The position numbers and the translations under genes were made by a program. A DNA stretch of 64,000 nucleotides from Pseudomonas sediminis. GTDB taxonomy: Bacteria > Pseudomonadota > Gammaproteobacteria > Pseudomonadales > Pseudomonadaceae. The notes under the pieces were generated by a model. The model ran no database searches and had not been told where the DNA came from. It was given only the letters and a program-made list of their open reading frames with translations. This document shows positions 47,440 through 54,794 of this stretch, in pieces (the stretch's first letter is position 1; each line of letters starts with the position of its first letter). Where the stretch lies: the NCBI RefSeq assembly GCF_039555755.1, contig NZ_CP154631.1, positions 2,542,001 through 2,606,000 of the forward strand, given 5' to 3'.

Positions 47440-47490
47440 CTTTTTGTGATCACAGAAAGTGCATGCCTGAGCATAGCGCCTTTTTGTGAT
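47440..47490. promoter_or_regulatory. Two direct repeats CTTTTTGTGAT upstream of the diguanylate cyclase gene
   Basis: CTTTTTGTGAT occurs at 47440–47450 and again at 47480–47490, exactly 40 bp apart. The first is followed by CACAGAAAG, making the palindrome TGTGATCACA. They lie 73–123 bp upstream of the gene start, on the DNA face opposite the gene. They could be a two-site operator. TGTGA…TCACA is CRP/Vfr-like, but the spacing is wrong for that. Confidence 0.45.
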
Positions 47491-47528
47491 ACCTGGAGTG
47501 TCCATTTGCCAGTATTCGCGGCCACCCG

Positions 47529-47978
47529 TCAGCCGCGACGGATCATCCATATCCCGGCGACGATCAACAGCAGACCTGCCACCTTGCCGAGGGTGATGGG
47601 ATTTTCGCGGAAACCGGCCCAGCCGAAATGATCGAGGGTGATGGCCATGGCCAGTTGTCCGGCGATCACCAGCACCATGAACAGCAGCGCGCCCACGCGT
47701 GGGCCGGCGAAGGCTGCAGTAGCAATGAAGAAAGCGCCGAGCAGGCCGCCGCTCCAGTGCCACCAGGTCAGCTCCTTGAGCGCACCGAGGCCAGGCATTT
47801 CACGCTGGCTAAGGGTCATCAGCAGTAACGCCAGGCTGCCAACGGCAAAGGAAATCAGCGCGGCGGCGAAGACACTGGACAGGTGACGGGCAAGCTGGCC
47901 ATTGATACCGGCCTGCAGAGGCAGCACCGCGCCGGCGAGGAAGGGCAGGGCTAGCAGCCAGCCGCTGATGTGGTTCAT
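47529..47978 (-). CDS. DMT superfamily YdcZ/DUF606 transporter
   Basis: A 149-aa inner-membrane protein with five hydrophobic segments, the half-size EamA-like family formerly called DUF606 (YdcZ). Family blocks visible: GWLLALPFLAGAVLPLQAGI then NGQLARHLSSVFAAALISFA, the central WWHWSGGLLGAFFIATAAFA, and RVGALLFMVLVIAGQLAMAI followed by LDHFGWAGF. The start at 47978 is chosen over an ATG four codons upstream on family alignment; either is possible. Substrate unknown. It follows the acetyltransferase gene on the same strand, 33 bp away. Confidence 0.88.
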   Translation of the reverse strand: MNHISGWLLALPFLAGAVLPLQAGINGQLARHLSSVFAAALISFAVGSLALLLMTLSQREMPGLGALKELTWWHWSGGLLGAFFIATAAFAGPRVGALLFMVLVIAGQLAMAITLDHFGWAGFRENPITLGKVAGLLLIVAGIWMIRRG

Positions 47979-48011
47979 AAATAACTCCAACGAGGGAAAC
48001 GGGGTAAGGCG

Positions 48012-48497
48012 TTACGATAGGTTTTTTTCCAGCTGCACCAGGGCGATGCGGCTGCCATCCGGGGCGCGGCGTTCGACGATGCCGACGGTCTGATAGCCAA
48101 GACGCGTGTAGAGCAGCAGGCCGCCAGCGTTGGCGTTGAAGCAGGACACCTTCATCAGCGGCGCCTTGTAGCGCTCGTGGGCGATCTGCTCCATCACTTC
48201 CACCAGGTGCTGAGCCACGCCCTGGCTGCGTGCCCAGGGTGCCACCATCAGGTTACCGAGGGCGCAGAATTCGCCGTGCTGCCATTGGTAGAAATTGGCG
48301 AAGCCGGCGACTTTTCCAGCCAGTTCCACCACGGTGCTTTCACGCCGCTCGGCGATGGCGGCAGCGAGCTGGCCGACGTTGAGTGGCCAGATGGCCTTGG
48401 GGTAGCAAAAGAACAGTTCATCGACATTCTGCGGGAAGCCGACCACGTCACCGAGGTCGGTGGCCGTGGCCGGGCGGTGTTGCAGGTTTGCGTTCAA
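48012..48497 (-). CDS. GNAT family N-acetyltransferase (TTG start)
   Basis: A 161-aa acetyl-CoA-dependent acetyltransferase. There is no suitable ATG; the long open frame upstream overlaps the DUF4136 gene in another frame. A TTG at 48497 with an AAGGA site eight bases upstream gives LNANLQHRPATATDLGDVVG and a full GNAT fold. Motif A for acetyl-CoA lies in LGNLMVAPWARSQGVAQHLV (about residues 75–95), and motif B in LLLYTRLGYQTVGIVERR. The acceptor is unknown. It begins 16 bp after the DUF4136 stop, so it is probably cotranscribed with the two lipoprotein genes. Confidence 0.82.
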   Translation of the reverse strand: MNANLQHRPATATDLGDVVGFPQNVDELFFCYPKAIWPLNVGQLAAAIAERRESTVVELAGKVAGFANFYQWQHGEFCALGNLMVAPWARSQGVAQHLVEVMEQIAHERYKAPLMKVSCFNANAGGLLLYTRLGYQTVGIVERRAPDGSRIALVQLEKNLS

Positions 48498-48513
48498 ACG
48501 GGGCGGTCCTTGT

Positions 48514-49068
48514 TTAGCGCGGTGGATACTGCGAGAGCACCTGGGTGACGGTTTCACGGATCGCCCGCTCGCGCTCGATCGGTGTCGGTGGCTGGCTGCG
48601 CATGACCTGTTCACCGCTGCCGCGCCAGACCAGTTTGCCGTCTTTGCCGTCGTACAAGTCGATCTGCAGCGTCGCGACCTTGTAGTCCACACGGCGCGTT
48701 TCGGTGAAGGCCGGGCCGCCCCAGTAACCTCCCCAATAGCCGCCCCAGCCACCGCCGTACTGGGTGGTGATCTGGTCCTGACGCTCGTCGACGATCAGCA
48801 CGCTCTGCACTTTCAGGTCGCCCTTGCCGTCAGCTGCTTGGCGCAGGCCGCGTTGCTCGAGCTGCTCGGCGACGGCCTGGCTGATTCGCGCTTCGGTGAT
48901 GTCGCTCTTCAGGCGTGCGTCGTCGGGTTGGTAGGCGAGCTTGTCGTCCATCCAGCTCCAGCTGCGGTAGGCGCCGAAGTCGCGACTGGGATCGAAGTCG
49001 CGCTCCAGGCTGACGCTGGCGCAGCCGCTCAGGAGCAGTGCCGCGATCAGGTAGGACAGGTTACGCAT
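48514..49068 (-). CDS. DUF4136 lipoprotein (Gly/Trp/Tyr-rich loop)
   Basis: A 184-aa lipoprotein with signal peptide and lipobox LLSGC (C16). The DUF4136 fold starts DPSRDFGAYRSWSWMDDK and ends with the family's DGKLVWRGSGEQVM strand. An aromatic-glycine loop (YGGGWGGYWGGYWGG, about 108–122) is an insert typical of these proteins. Function unknown; it is likely in the outer membrane. It is the second of two tandem DUF4136 genes, 21 bp after the first, with which it shares the [18 protein letters not shown] core, so they look like an old duplication. Confidence 0.88.
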   Translation of the reverse strand: MRNLSYLIAALLLSGCASVSLERDFDPSRDFGAYRSWSWMDDKLAYQPDDARLKSDITEARISQAVAEQLEQRGLRQAADGKGDLKVQSVLIVDERQDQITTQYGGGWGGYWGGYWGGPAFTETRRVDYKVATLQIDLYDGKDGKLVWRGSGEQVMRSQPPTPIERERAIRETVTQVLSQYPPR

Positions 49069-49089
49069 GGTGCTCTCCAGGGCTGTCGA

Positions 49090-49671
49090 TCAATAGGGTG
49101 GGTAGCCGTTCAGCGCGCTGCGGATGGCCGCACGCATGGCATCGGCCTGCGCCGCCTGGTCCTTGCCGGCCACGGCTTCGCCGCTGCCTGACCAGACCAC
49201 CTGGTGGTCGCGTGGGTCGATCAGTTCGATGCGCACCACGGCCACTTTCTGTTCGTAGGTGCGCACGATGGGGGCGCTGCCGTAGGCGCCGTAGCGGCGG
49301 TCCCAGTGGCTGCCGGTGCCGTAGTAGCCACCGACGTTGTCCTGATACTGGCGAAGACGGGTTTCCTGGCTGATACGGGCGCTGACCAGCACGTCGCCTG
49401 GGCCATTGAGCGCCGGGCGCAGGCCATACTGGTCGAGGCCGGCGCTGACGCTGTCGGCCAACTGATCGCCGCCAGGCGCGCGGCCATCCAGCCAGCTCCA
49501 GCTGCGGTAGCGGCCGTAGTCACGCGGCGCGGCAGGGTAGGCGCTGCGGTCGAAGGTGGTGGCCGCTTCGGGCGGCGCCGGTGGCATGGGTAGCGACTCG
49601 GCCTGGTAAGGGTTCTTGCTTTGGCAGGCGGCCAGCAGCGGCAAGATGAATAGGGCTATGGCGGTGCGCAT
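49090..49671 (-). CDS. DUF4136 lipoprotein (first of the tandem pair)
   Basis: A 193-aa lipoprotein. The start at 49671 has a GGAG site; the ATG nine codons earlier lacks one. Lipobox LLAAC (C16). After a Pro/Ala-rich linker the DUF4136 domain opens with [14 protein letters not shown] and closes with [19 protein letters not shown] Tyr/Gly/Ser-rich loop ([20 protein letters not shown]) corresponds to the aromatic loop of its neighbour. Function unknown. It heads a probable three-gene unit: DUF4136, DUF4136, acetyltransferase. Confidence 0.87.
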   Translation of the reverse strand: MRTAIALFILPLLAACQSKNPYQAESLPMPPAPPEAATTFDRSAYPAAPRDYGRYRSWSWLDGRAPGGDQLADSVSAGLDQYGLRPALNGPGDVLVSARISQETRLRQYQDNVGGYYGTGSHWDRRYGAYGSAPIVRTYEQKVAVVRIELIDPRDHQVVWSGSGEAVAGKDQAAQADAMRAAIRSALNGYPPY

Positions 49672-49746
49672 GGTCGTCTCCGTGGTCGCGTGCGGCATCC
49701 CCGATGGTTTCAGGCTACGCCGGCCTGCCAGCTTCGTCCAACGCGC

Positions 49747-50496
49747 TCAGCGTGGTCGGCAGATCCAGTGCAGGTAGCGGCCGAGCCCCTCGAAGCTGGG
49801 ATGGCGGCGGTGCGCCAGCTCCATTTCCAGCAGGTCGATCAGTTCGGCTTTGGCCTGGAATTGCTGCGGCATGTAGTCGTGGAATACGCGTACGCCGCTG
49901 CGGCTTTCGACCTGCCAGTCGGCGGCGAGTTGCGTGCTCAGCTCGCGCGGGTCGACCGGCTGCTGTGGTGTCAGGCTCTGTTTCTCGCCGGCGAAGTGTT
50001 CCTTGCGCAGTTTGCGGAAATGCCCCTTGAGCAGGTTGCGGTAGATCAGCGCGTCCTTGTTGTAGAAGGCCAGCGACAACCAACCGTCCTTGGCCGTGAG
50101 CTGATGCAGCACCGGCAGAATGGCCGCCGGCTCGGCCAGCCACTCCAGCACGGCGTGGCACAGCACCAGATCGAAGGGCTCCTGTAACTGGCCGAGCAGA
50201 TCCTGCCAGGGTGCCTGGAGGAAAGTGGCATTCTGGCCTGCCTCGGCGAAGCGCTGCCGAGCACCTTCGAGCATGGGCTCTGCGGGCTCGGCGAGGGTGA
50301 TCTGATGGCCGCGTTGGGCCAGCCACAGGCTCATGTGGCCCAGGCCGGCGCCGACGTCCAGCACGCGCAGCGGGCGATCCGGTAGCGCTTCAGCGAGATC
50401 AGCCTGCAGCACGGCGAGGCGGATGGCACCCTTGGCGCCGCCATAGATCTTCTCGGCGAAGCGGGTGGCGAGTTCATCGAAGTGGCGGTCGCTCAT
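49747..50496 (-). CDS. cmoM: tRNA 5-carboxymethoxyuridine methyltransferase
   Basis: A 249-aa SAM-dependent methyltransferase (SmtA/CmoM) that methylates the carboxyl of cmo5U at the tRNA wobble position 34. The start MSDRHFDELATRFAEKIYGG and the phrase GAKGAIRLAVLQADL are CmoM-specific. The SAM loop is VLDVGAGLGHMSLWLA (about 44–60), the acidic partner TLAEPAEPM and the later motif FDLVLCHAVLEWLAEP. The start overlaps the stop of the MazG-like gene (ATGA), so the two are translationally coupled. Confidence 0.93.
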   Translation of the reverse strand: MSDRHFDELATRFAEKIYGGAKGAIRLAVLQADLAEALPDRPLRVLDVGAGLGHMSLWLAQRGHQITLAEPAEPMLEGARQRFAEAGQNATFLQAPWQDLLGQLQEPFDLVLCHAVLEWLAEPAAILPVLHQLTAKDGWLSLAFYNKDALIYRNLLKGHFRKLRKEHFAGEKQSLTPQQPVDPRELSTQLAADWQVESRSGVRVFHDYMPQQFQAKAELIDLLEMELAHRRHPSFEGLGRYLHWICRPR

Positions 50497-50798
50497 TTGA
50501 GGAAGCGCCGTTCGTTGTCGGCGAGCTTGTCTAGCACCGCCTGGTTCATGTCCAGGCCTAGTTCACTGCACAGTTGCAGCAGATAGAGCACCACGTCGGC
50601 TACTTCCTGCCCAGCGTGGGCGAGCTGGTCGGCAGACAGCTGGCGCGACTGCTCTTCGCTCAGCCACTGGAAGATCTCCACCAGCTCGGCCATTTCCACG
50701 CTGGCGGCCATGGCCAGGTTCTTCGGGCTCTGGTAACGGCGCCAATCGTTGTGATCGCGAATGGCGTGCATGCGGGCGGTGAGTTCAGCGAGGTTCAT
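50493..50798 (-). CDS. MazG-like nucleotide pyrophosphohydrolase
   Basis: A 101-aa all-helical protein of the MazG/RS21-C6 type that hydrolyses (d)NTPs to monophosphates. The start at 50798 gives MNLAELTARMHAIRDHNDWR. The metal-binding helix is NLAMAASVEMAELVEIFQWL (ExxE), followed by QLAHAGQEVADVVLYLLQLC (ExxD). Single-domain enzymes of this size often clear unusual nucleotides. It overlaps cmoM by four bases. The longer open frame upstream has no support. Confidence 0.9.
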   Translation of the reverse strand: MNLAELTARMHAIRDHNDWRRYQSPKNLAMAASVEMAELVEIFQWLSEEQSRQLSADQLAHAGQEVADVVLYLLQLCSELGLDMNQAVLDKLADNERRFLK

Positions 50799-50883
50799 GG
50801 TGTGGCTCCGTTCGAGCCGCATAGCTTCGGCTCGAACGGAGCGTGCTGCAAGATGTCCTGCGCGCTTATTCACATGTAGGAGA

Positions 50884-51741
50884 TCAATTTTCCAGCGGCT
50901 GCCAGCTCCCAGCCATATGCGGGGTGTCGCCTTCGCTGATCAGGCGGAACTGGCCGCTGGCGCCAGGCACGCTGGCTTGCAGGGCAACCTGGGTGGGCAG
51001 CAGCACGGGCTTCTGGAAGCGTACGTCCACGGCGTAGCCGGCCTGCGGCAGGTGGGCGTGCAAGGCCGCGAGGCTGCGCGCCTTGTTCCACAGGCCATGA
51101 GCGATGGCGCGTGGGAAACCGAACAGACGTGCCGTTACGGCGTAGAGGTGGATCGGGTTGTAGTCGCCGGCCACGCGAGCGTAACGCCGGCCTGTATCGG
51201 CAGGGGCGGCCCAGTCGGCCAGTGGCGTCAGCTCCAGCGGCGGCTGTTCGGCGCGTAGCGGCGCCTGGCCGTCGAGACGTAGAGCGCGGCAGAGAATGCG
51301 GCTGTCACCTTCCCAGAGCAGGCCGAGCTGATCTTCCAGGCGGGTGATCAGGCTGAACGTGGCGCCTTTGTCGTGCGGCTGCAGGTCGGTCACCTGCACG
51401 CTGACCTGGAACGGCCCCAGCCCGCCCATTGGGCGCAATACGCGGATACGGTTCTCCAGATGCACCAGGCCCAGCAGCGGGAACGGAAAGCGGCGGTCGG
51501 TGAGCAATTGCATCTGCAAACCGAAAGCCAGCACATGCGGATAGACCGGTGGCAGGTAGGGACTGTCTGCGATGGCGCAGACCTGGCGATAGCGCGCCAG
51601 GTGTTTCGGGTCCACGTCCACGCGGCAGCGCAGGCCGATATTGGGTAGCTGGCGGCCTGTCACCTTGCGGCGCAGGGCTGCGCGCAGGAACAGGCCGGGC
51701 AGGGCCGGTGGTGTATCGAGGTCGAGCCAGTCGATGGCCAT
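50884..51741 (-). CDS. MaoC-like hot-dog fold dehydratase
   Basis: A 285-aa acyl-CoA or acyl-ACP hydratase of the MaoC family in the double hot-dog form. The catalytic hydratase-2 motif is in the C-terminal half: YARVAGDYNPIHLYAVTARL then FGFPRAIAHGLW (Asp/His pair, about residues 190–220). The N-terminal hot dog has lost it. It is divergent from an AraC regulator and close to a FabG reductase and a thiolase, so together they look like a small (R)-3-hydroxyacyl pathway (hydration, reduction, thiolysis). I recall the same four families grouped in P. aeruginosa (about PA4785–PA4788). Confidence 0.88.
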   Translation of the reverse strand: MAIDWLDLDTPPALPGLFLRAALRRKVTGRQLPNIGLRCRVDVDPKHLARYRQVCAIADSPYLPPVYPHVLAFGLQMQLLTDRRFPFPLLGLVHLENRIRVLRPMGGLGPFQVSVQVTDLQPHDKGATFSLITRLEDQLGLLWEGDSRILCRALRLDGQAPLRAEQPPLELTPLADWAAPADTGRRYARVAGDYNPIHLYAVTARLFGFPRAIAHGLWNKARSLAALHAHLPQAGYAVDVRFQKPVLLPTQVALQASVPGASGQFRLISEGDTPHMAGSWQPLEN

Positions 51742-51931
51742 TGGCGAACTCCTTGGCGAATGAATGACAGCAGCTTAACCCTCAGACCCACACTGGCATT
51801 GGCTGTTCTGCCCAGCGTGTGTGCAGGCCAGTCAATCCGACGTGCGACGCGGTTTGCGCGCGGTGGCTCGCTGACCCTAAGATGGCTCCGCTCACGAAAA
51901 ACGCTCACTAATAAGAAGAACAGCAGGAATC

Positions 51932-52924
51932 ATGCGTGATCTGACCGACGATGTGGCGCTGATGCGCCCGGTAAGCGATGCCCTGCGTGCCAGCGGAACC
52001 GATCCTGACCGCGTGCTGGTGCGCGTTGGCCTGCCGCCTGGTGGGCTGCCGGCTGGCCGCTTTCCTCATGCCGCCCAGGCGCCATTCTGGAAGGCCGCCA
52101 GCGAAGAGTGTGGCGAGGAGCATGTCGGGCTGTACCTGGCCCAGCACCTGCCCGCCTTCCATGGCCTGCTGCTGGAATATCTGTTTCTCTCCAGCGAAAC
52201 CTTTGGCGTTGGCCTGCGCCACGCGCTGCGCTATGTGCGCCTGCTCTCCGACACCCTCAGCGCGCGCCTGGACGTGGAAGGCGACGTGGCCGTGCTGACC
52301 CTGGGACTGGAAGCCGATACGCCGCGGCACTTTCCGGAGATGCTGGCAGGGGCGGTGATCCGCCTGTTCGCGGCATTGACCGAAAACGATTTCCGCCCGC
52401 GTGAAGTGCGCTTCATGCATGCCGAGGGCGCGCCTGCTGAGCGCTACCAGGCTGTCTATGGTTGCCCGGTAAGTCTGGGCGCCGAGGATTGTGCGCTGCT
52501 GTTCGACGCTGCAGTGCTGGACAAGGCCTCGCGCCACGCCGCCCCGGAATTGCTGCGCATGCACGAGTCGCTGGCGCGGCGGCAGTTGGCGGAAGTGGAG
52601 AGGCTGGACCTGGTGCGCCAGGTGCGCGAGCTGATTGCCGAACTGCTGGTCGATGGCGGCGCCACCCTGGAGCAGGTGGCGGCGCGCTTGAACATGCCGG
52701 CACGGCGCTTGCGCGAGCGCCTGGCCATGGCCGGGGTTCGCTTCAACGACCTGATCACCGATTACCGCTGCCGCCTGGCCAAGGAACTGTTGCTCAAGAC
52801 CGACGAGCGTATCGAAGTGATCGTCGAACGCACCGGCTTCTCCGAGCCGAGCACCTTTTACCGCGCGTTCAAGCGCTGGGTCGGGGAAACGCCAGTGGAA
52901 TTTCGCAAGCGCGGCAAAGCCTGA
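51932..52924 (+). CDS. AraC family transcriptional regulator
   Basis: A 330-aa regulator. The N-terminal Arabinose_bd-like domain (about 15–200, including FWKAASEECGEEHVGLYLAQ) is joined to a C-terminal AraC double helix-turn-helix with ATLEQVAARLNMPARRLRER and RIEVIVERTGFSEPSTFYRA then FKRWVGETPVEFRK. This is the OruR/ArgR-like size class common in Pseudomonas. It is divergent from maoC over a 190-bp gap and sits between maoC and fabG, so control of these fatty-acid genes is likely. Ligand unknown. Confidence 0.92.
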   Translation: MRDLTDDVALMRPVSDALRASGTDPDRVLVRVGLPPGGLPAGRFPHAAQAPFWKAASEECGEEHVGLYLAQHLPAFHGLLLEYLFLSSETFGVGLRHALRYVRLLSDTLSARLDVEGDVAVLTLGLEADTPRHFPEMLAGAVIRLFAALTENDFRPREVRFMHAEGAPAERYQAVYGCPVSLGAEDCALLFDAAVLDKASRHAAPELLRMHESLARRQLAEVERLDLVRQVRELIAELLVDGGATLEQVAARLNMPARRLRERLAMAGVRFNDLITDYRCRLAKELLLKTDERIEVIVERTGFSEPSTFYRAFKRWVGETPVEFRKRGKA

Positions 52925-52928
52925 AGTC

Positions 52929-52999
52929 GTAGGGTGCGCCGTGCGCACCACGCATCCGCCGGATGAATGGTTGACCTCGGTGCGCGCGGCGCACCCTAC
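52929..52999. repeat. REPIN, GTAGGGTGCGC family
   Basis: REP units 52929–52949 (plus) and 52979–52999 (minus), each with a GTAG head and a GGTGCGC/GCGCACC stem, with a small CATCCGCCGGATG hairpin in the spacer. A further GTAGG…GCCCATC unit may lie at about 53016–53052. It fills the convergent gap between araC and fabG. Confidence 0.85.
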
Positions 53000-53064
53000 A
53001 CGAATCGCCCTGGTAGTAGGTTGGGCCGGGCGGCGATCCGCTTCAGCCCATCATCGCAACGGTC

Positions 53065-54420
53065 TCAAGCCCCCAACAAACTTTGCCCGCACACGCGCAG
53101 CACCTGCGCAGTCACTGCGCCCGAGCCCGGCTGGGCGAACCAGGCCACGGCTTCGGCGACGTCTTGCGGCAGGCCGCCCTGGCTCATCGAGTTCATCCGG
53201 CGTCCGGCTTCGCGGATACCCAGCGGAATGGCGGCGGTCATCTGGGTTTCGATGAAGCCAGGGGCCACCGCGTTGATGCTGATGCCTTTCTTCGCCAGGG
53301 TCGGCGCCCAGGCCTGAGCCAGGCCGATCACGCCGGCCTTGCTCACCGCGTAGTTGGTTTGACCCATATTGCCGGCGATGCCGCTGATCGAGGCGATCAG
53401 CACCACGCGGCCGTTGTCGTGCAGCTTGTCGGCGTCCAGCAGCGCTTGGGTCAGTACTTGCGGCGCCTTGAGGTTGACGTCGATCACCGAGTTCCAGAAG
53501 GCGTCGCTCATCTTCGCCAGGGTCTTGTCGCGGGTGATGCCGGCGTTGTGCACGACGATGTCGAGGCCGTCGGGCAGGGCTTCTACCAGGCGCTGCGGCG
53601 CATCTTCGGCGCAGATATCCAGGGTCACGGCGCGTCCACCCAGGCGCGCCGCCAGCGCCTGCAGCGCATCGGCTGCCTGGGGCACATCGAGCAGCACCAC
53701 CTCGGCGCCGTCACGGGCGAGCACTTCGGCGATGGAGGCGCCGATGCCGCGCGAGGCCCCGGTGACCAGCGCTTTCTTGCCGGCCAGCGGGCGTGTCCAG
53801 TCCCTGACCTGTTCACTGCAGGCGCCGAGCCGCAGCACCTGGCCGGAAACGTAAGCGCTCTTCGGCGAGAGGAAGAAGCGCAACGCGCCTTCCAGTTGCT
53901 GCTCGCCACCTTTGCCGACATACAGCAACTGCACGCTCCCGCCGCGACGAATTTCCTTGCCCAGAGAGCGGGTAAAGCCCTCCAGTGAGCGCTGCACGCT
54001 GGCGGCGATTGGGTCTTTGAGCGACTCGGGCGCACGCCCCAGCACTACTACACGAGGGCTGTTGGCCAGCCCCTTCAAGGCGGGCTGGAAGAAGTCGCGT
54101 AGCTCGATCAACTGCTCGAAACGGGTCAGGTGGCTGGCGTCGAAGACCAACGCCTTGAGCTTGGGGCCGTGCTCGGCGGTCCAGCGGGGCAGGTCGAACT
54201 GGCCGTCGCGCGCGGCGAACAACTGATCCGTGAGCTTGCTGGCAAAAGGCTGGATTGCCTTGACCAGTTCGCCTTCACCGCCGAACAGCAGGGCCCCGTC
54301 GATCGGTCGTACGCGGCCGGCCATCCAGCGTTCCAGGCGCACAGGCGCCGGCAGACCGAGGGCGCCAACCAGGCGGCGGCCGGTGGATGAATTGGCGAAG
54401 GCGAGGTAACGATCAGACAT
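53065..54420 (-). CDS. 3-oxoacyl-ACP reductase, long FabG form
   Basis: A 451-aa NADPH-dependent short-chain reductase of the high-molecular-weight FabG (FabG4-like) type. The start at 54420 has AGGAG upstream. An N-terminal flavodoxin-like/Rossmann domain without catalytic residues (about 1–205) precedes the active SDR domain, with TGASRGIG at 220–227 and the catalytic S345, Y358 and K362 in ASISGIAGNMGQTNYAVSKA. It is divergent from the thiolase gene over a 374-bp gap that holds structured repeat C. Such FabG forms reduce 3-oxoacyl-CoA or -ACP. It fits with MaoC and thiolase next door. Confidence 0.92.
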   Translation of the reverse strand: MSDRYLAFANSSTGRRLVGALGLPAPVRLERWMAGRVRPIDGALLFGGEGELVKAIQPFASKLTDQLFAARDGQFDLPRWTAEHGPKLKALVFDASHLTRFEQLIELRDFFQPALKGLANSPRVVVLGRAPESLKDPIAASVQRSLEGFTRSLGKEIRRGGSVQLLYVGKGGEQQLEGALRFFLSPKSAYVSGQVLRLGACSEQVRDWTRPLAGKKALVTGASRGIGASIAEVLARDGAEVVLLDVPQAADALQALAARLGGRAVTLDICAEDAPQRLVEALPDGLDIVVHNAGITRDKTLAKMSDAFWNSVIDVNLKAPQVLTQALLDADKLHDNGRVVLIASISGIAGNMGQTNYAVSKAGVIGLAQAWAPTLAKKGISINAVAPGFIETQMTAAIPLGIREAGRRMNSMSQGGLPQDVAEAVAWFAQPGSGAVTAQVLRVCGQSLLGA

Positions 54421-54575
54421 GAAGGGCTCCTGCGGGCGAATCGAAAGTCGTGTCACTGTACGCGGCAGTCGGCAAAGCGCAATTGACTCTGTTGCCTCAC
54501 GCGCCGGCGAGGCGGGCAATGTTCGCGGCTATTCAAGGTTTAGCCTGTACGACCATAGGGCTAAAGTGTCAGAAC

Positions 54576-54707
54576 CTGCTCACGATCTGCTGCGCGTCGG
54601 CCCTACTGCGTTAAAAACAGCCTCGGACTGCTCATTTACAGCTCGTAAACTGCGCGTCCTCGCCTGTTTTTGCCTTGTAGGGCTCTAGCTCGCGAGATCG
54701 TGAACAG
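54576..54707 (+). repeat. Long structured dispersed repeat, copy C
   Basis: A 132-bp nested inverted repeat. Outer stem CTGCTCACGATCT (54576–54588)/AGATCGTGAACAG (54695–54707, one mismatch). Invariant CTGCTGCGCGTCGG at 54587–54600 and CTCTAGCTCGCGAG at 54683–54696. Middle stem GCCCTAC (54600–54606)/GTAGGGC (54677–54683). Inner stem AAAAACAG/CTGTTTTT. Apical TTTAC/GTAAA. It lies between the divergent fabG and thiolase genes, about 90 bp from the thiolase start. The rest of 54421–54794 shows no gene. Confidence 0.88.
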
Positions 54708-54794
54708 ATTATACGTCTCATGTTTCTGGGAACCGGCTGACGGGCAATAGTTCGCCACAGGTTTCTTCGATTTCTCGACCAGCAAGGAGTCCAC

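Noticed and set aside
47368..47763. A longer N-terminus for the membrane diguanylate cyclase
   Set aside because: The upstream part is a shadow of the YdcZ gene and is Arg/His-rich; family similarity and membrane helices begin after the ATG at 47367.
48498..48752. An N-terminal extension of the acetyltransferase reaching 48752
   Set aside because: The added part is an Arg/Ser/Thr-rich shadow of the DUF4136 gene; the TTG start at 48497 has a good ribosome site and gives the normal family length.
19890..54707. Insertion-sequence remnants as the source of the long structured repeats
   Set aside because: The copies have no transposase fragment, no clear target-site duplications and no shared terminal sequence; the stem arms differ between copies, unlike IS ends.
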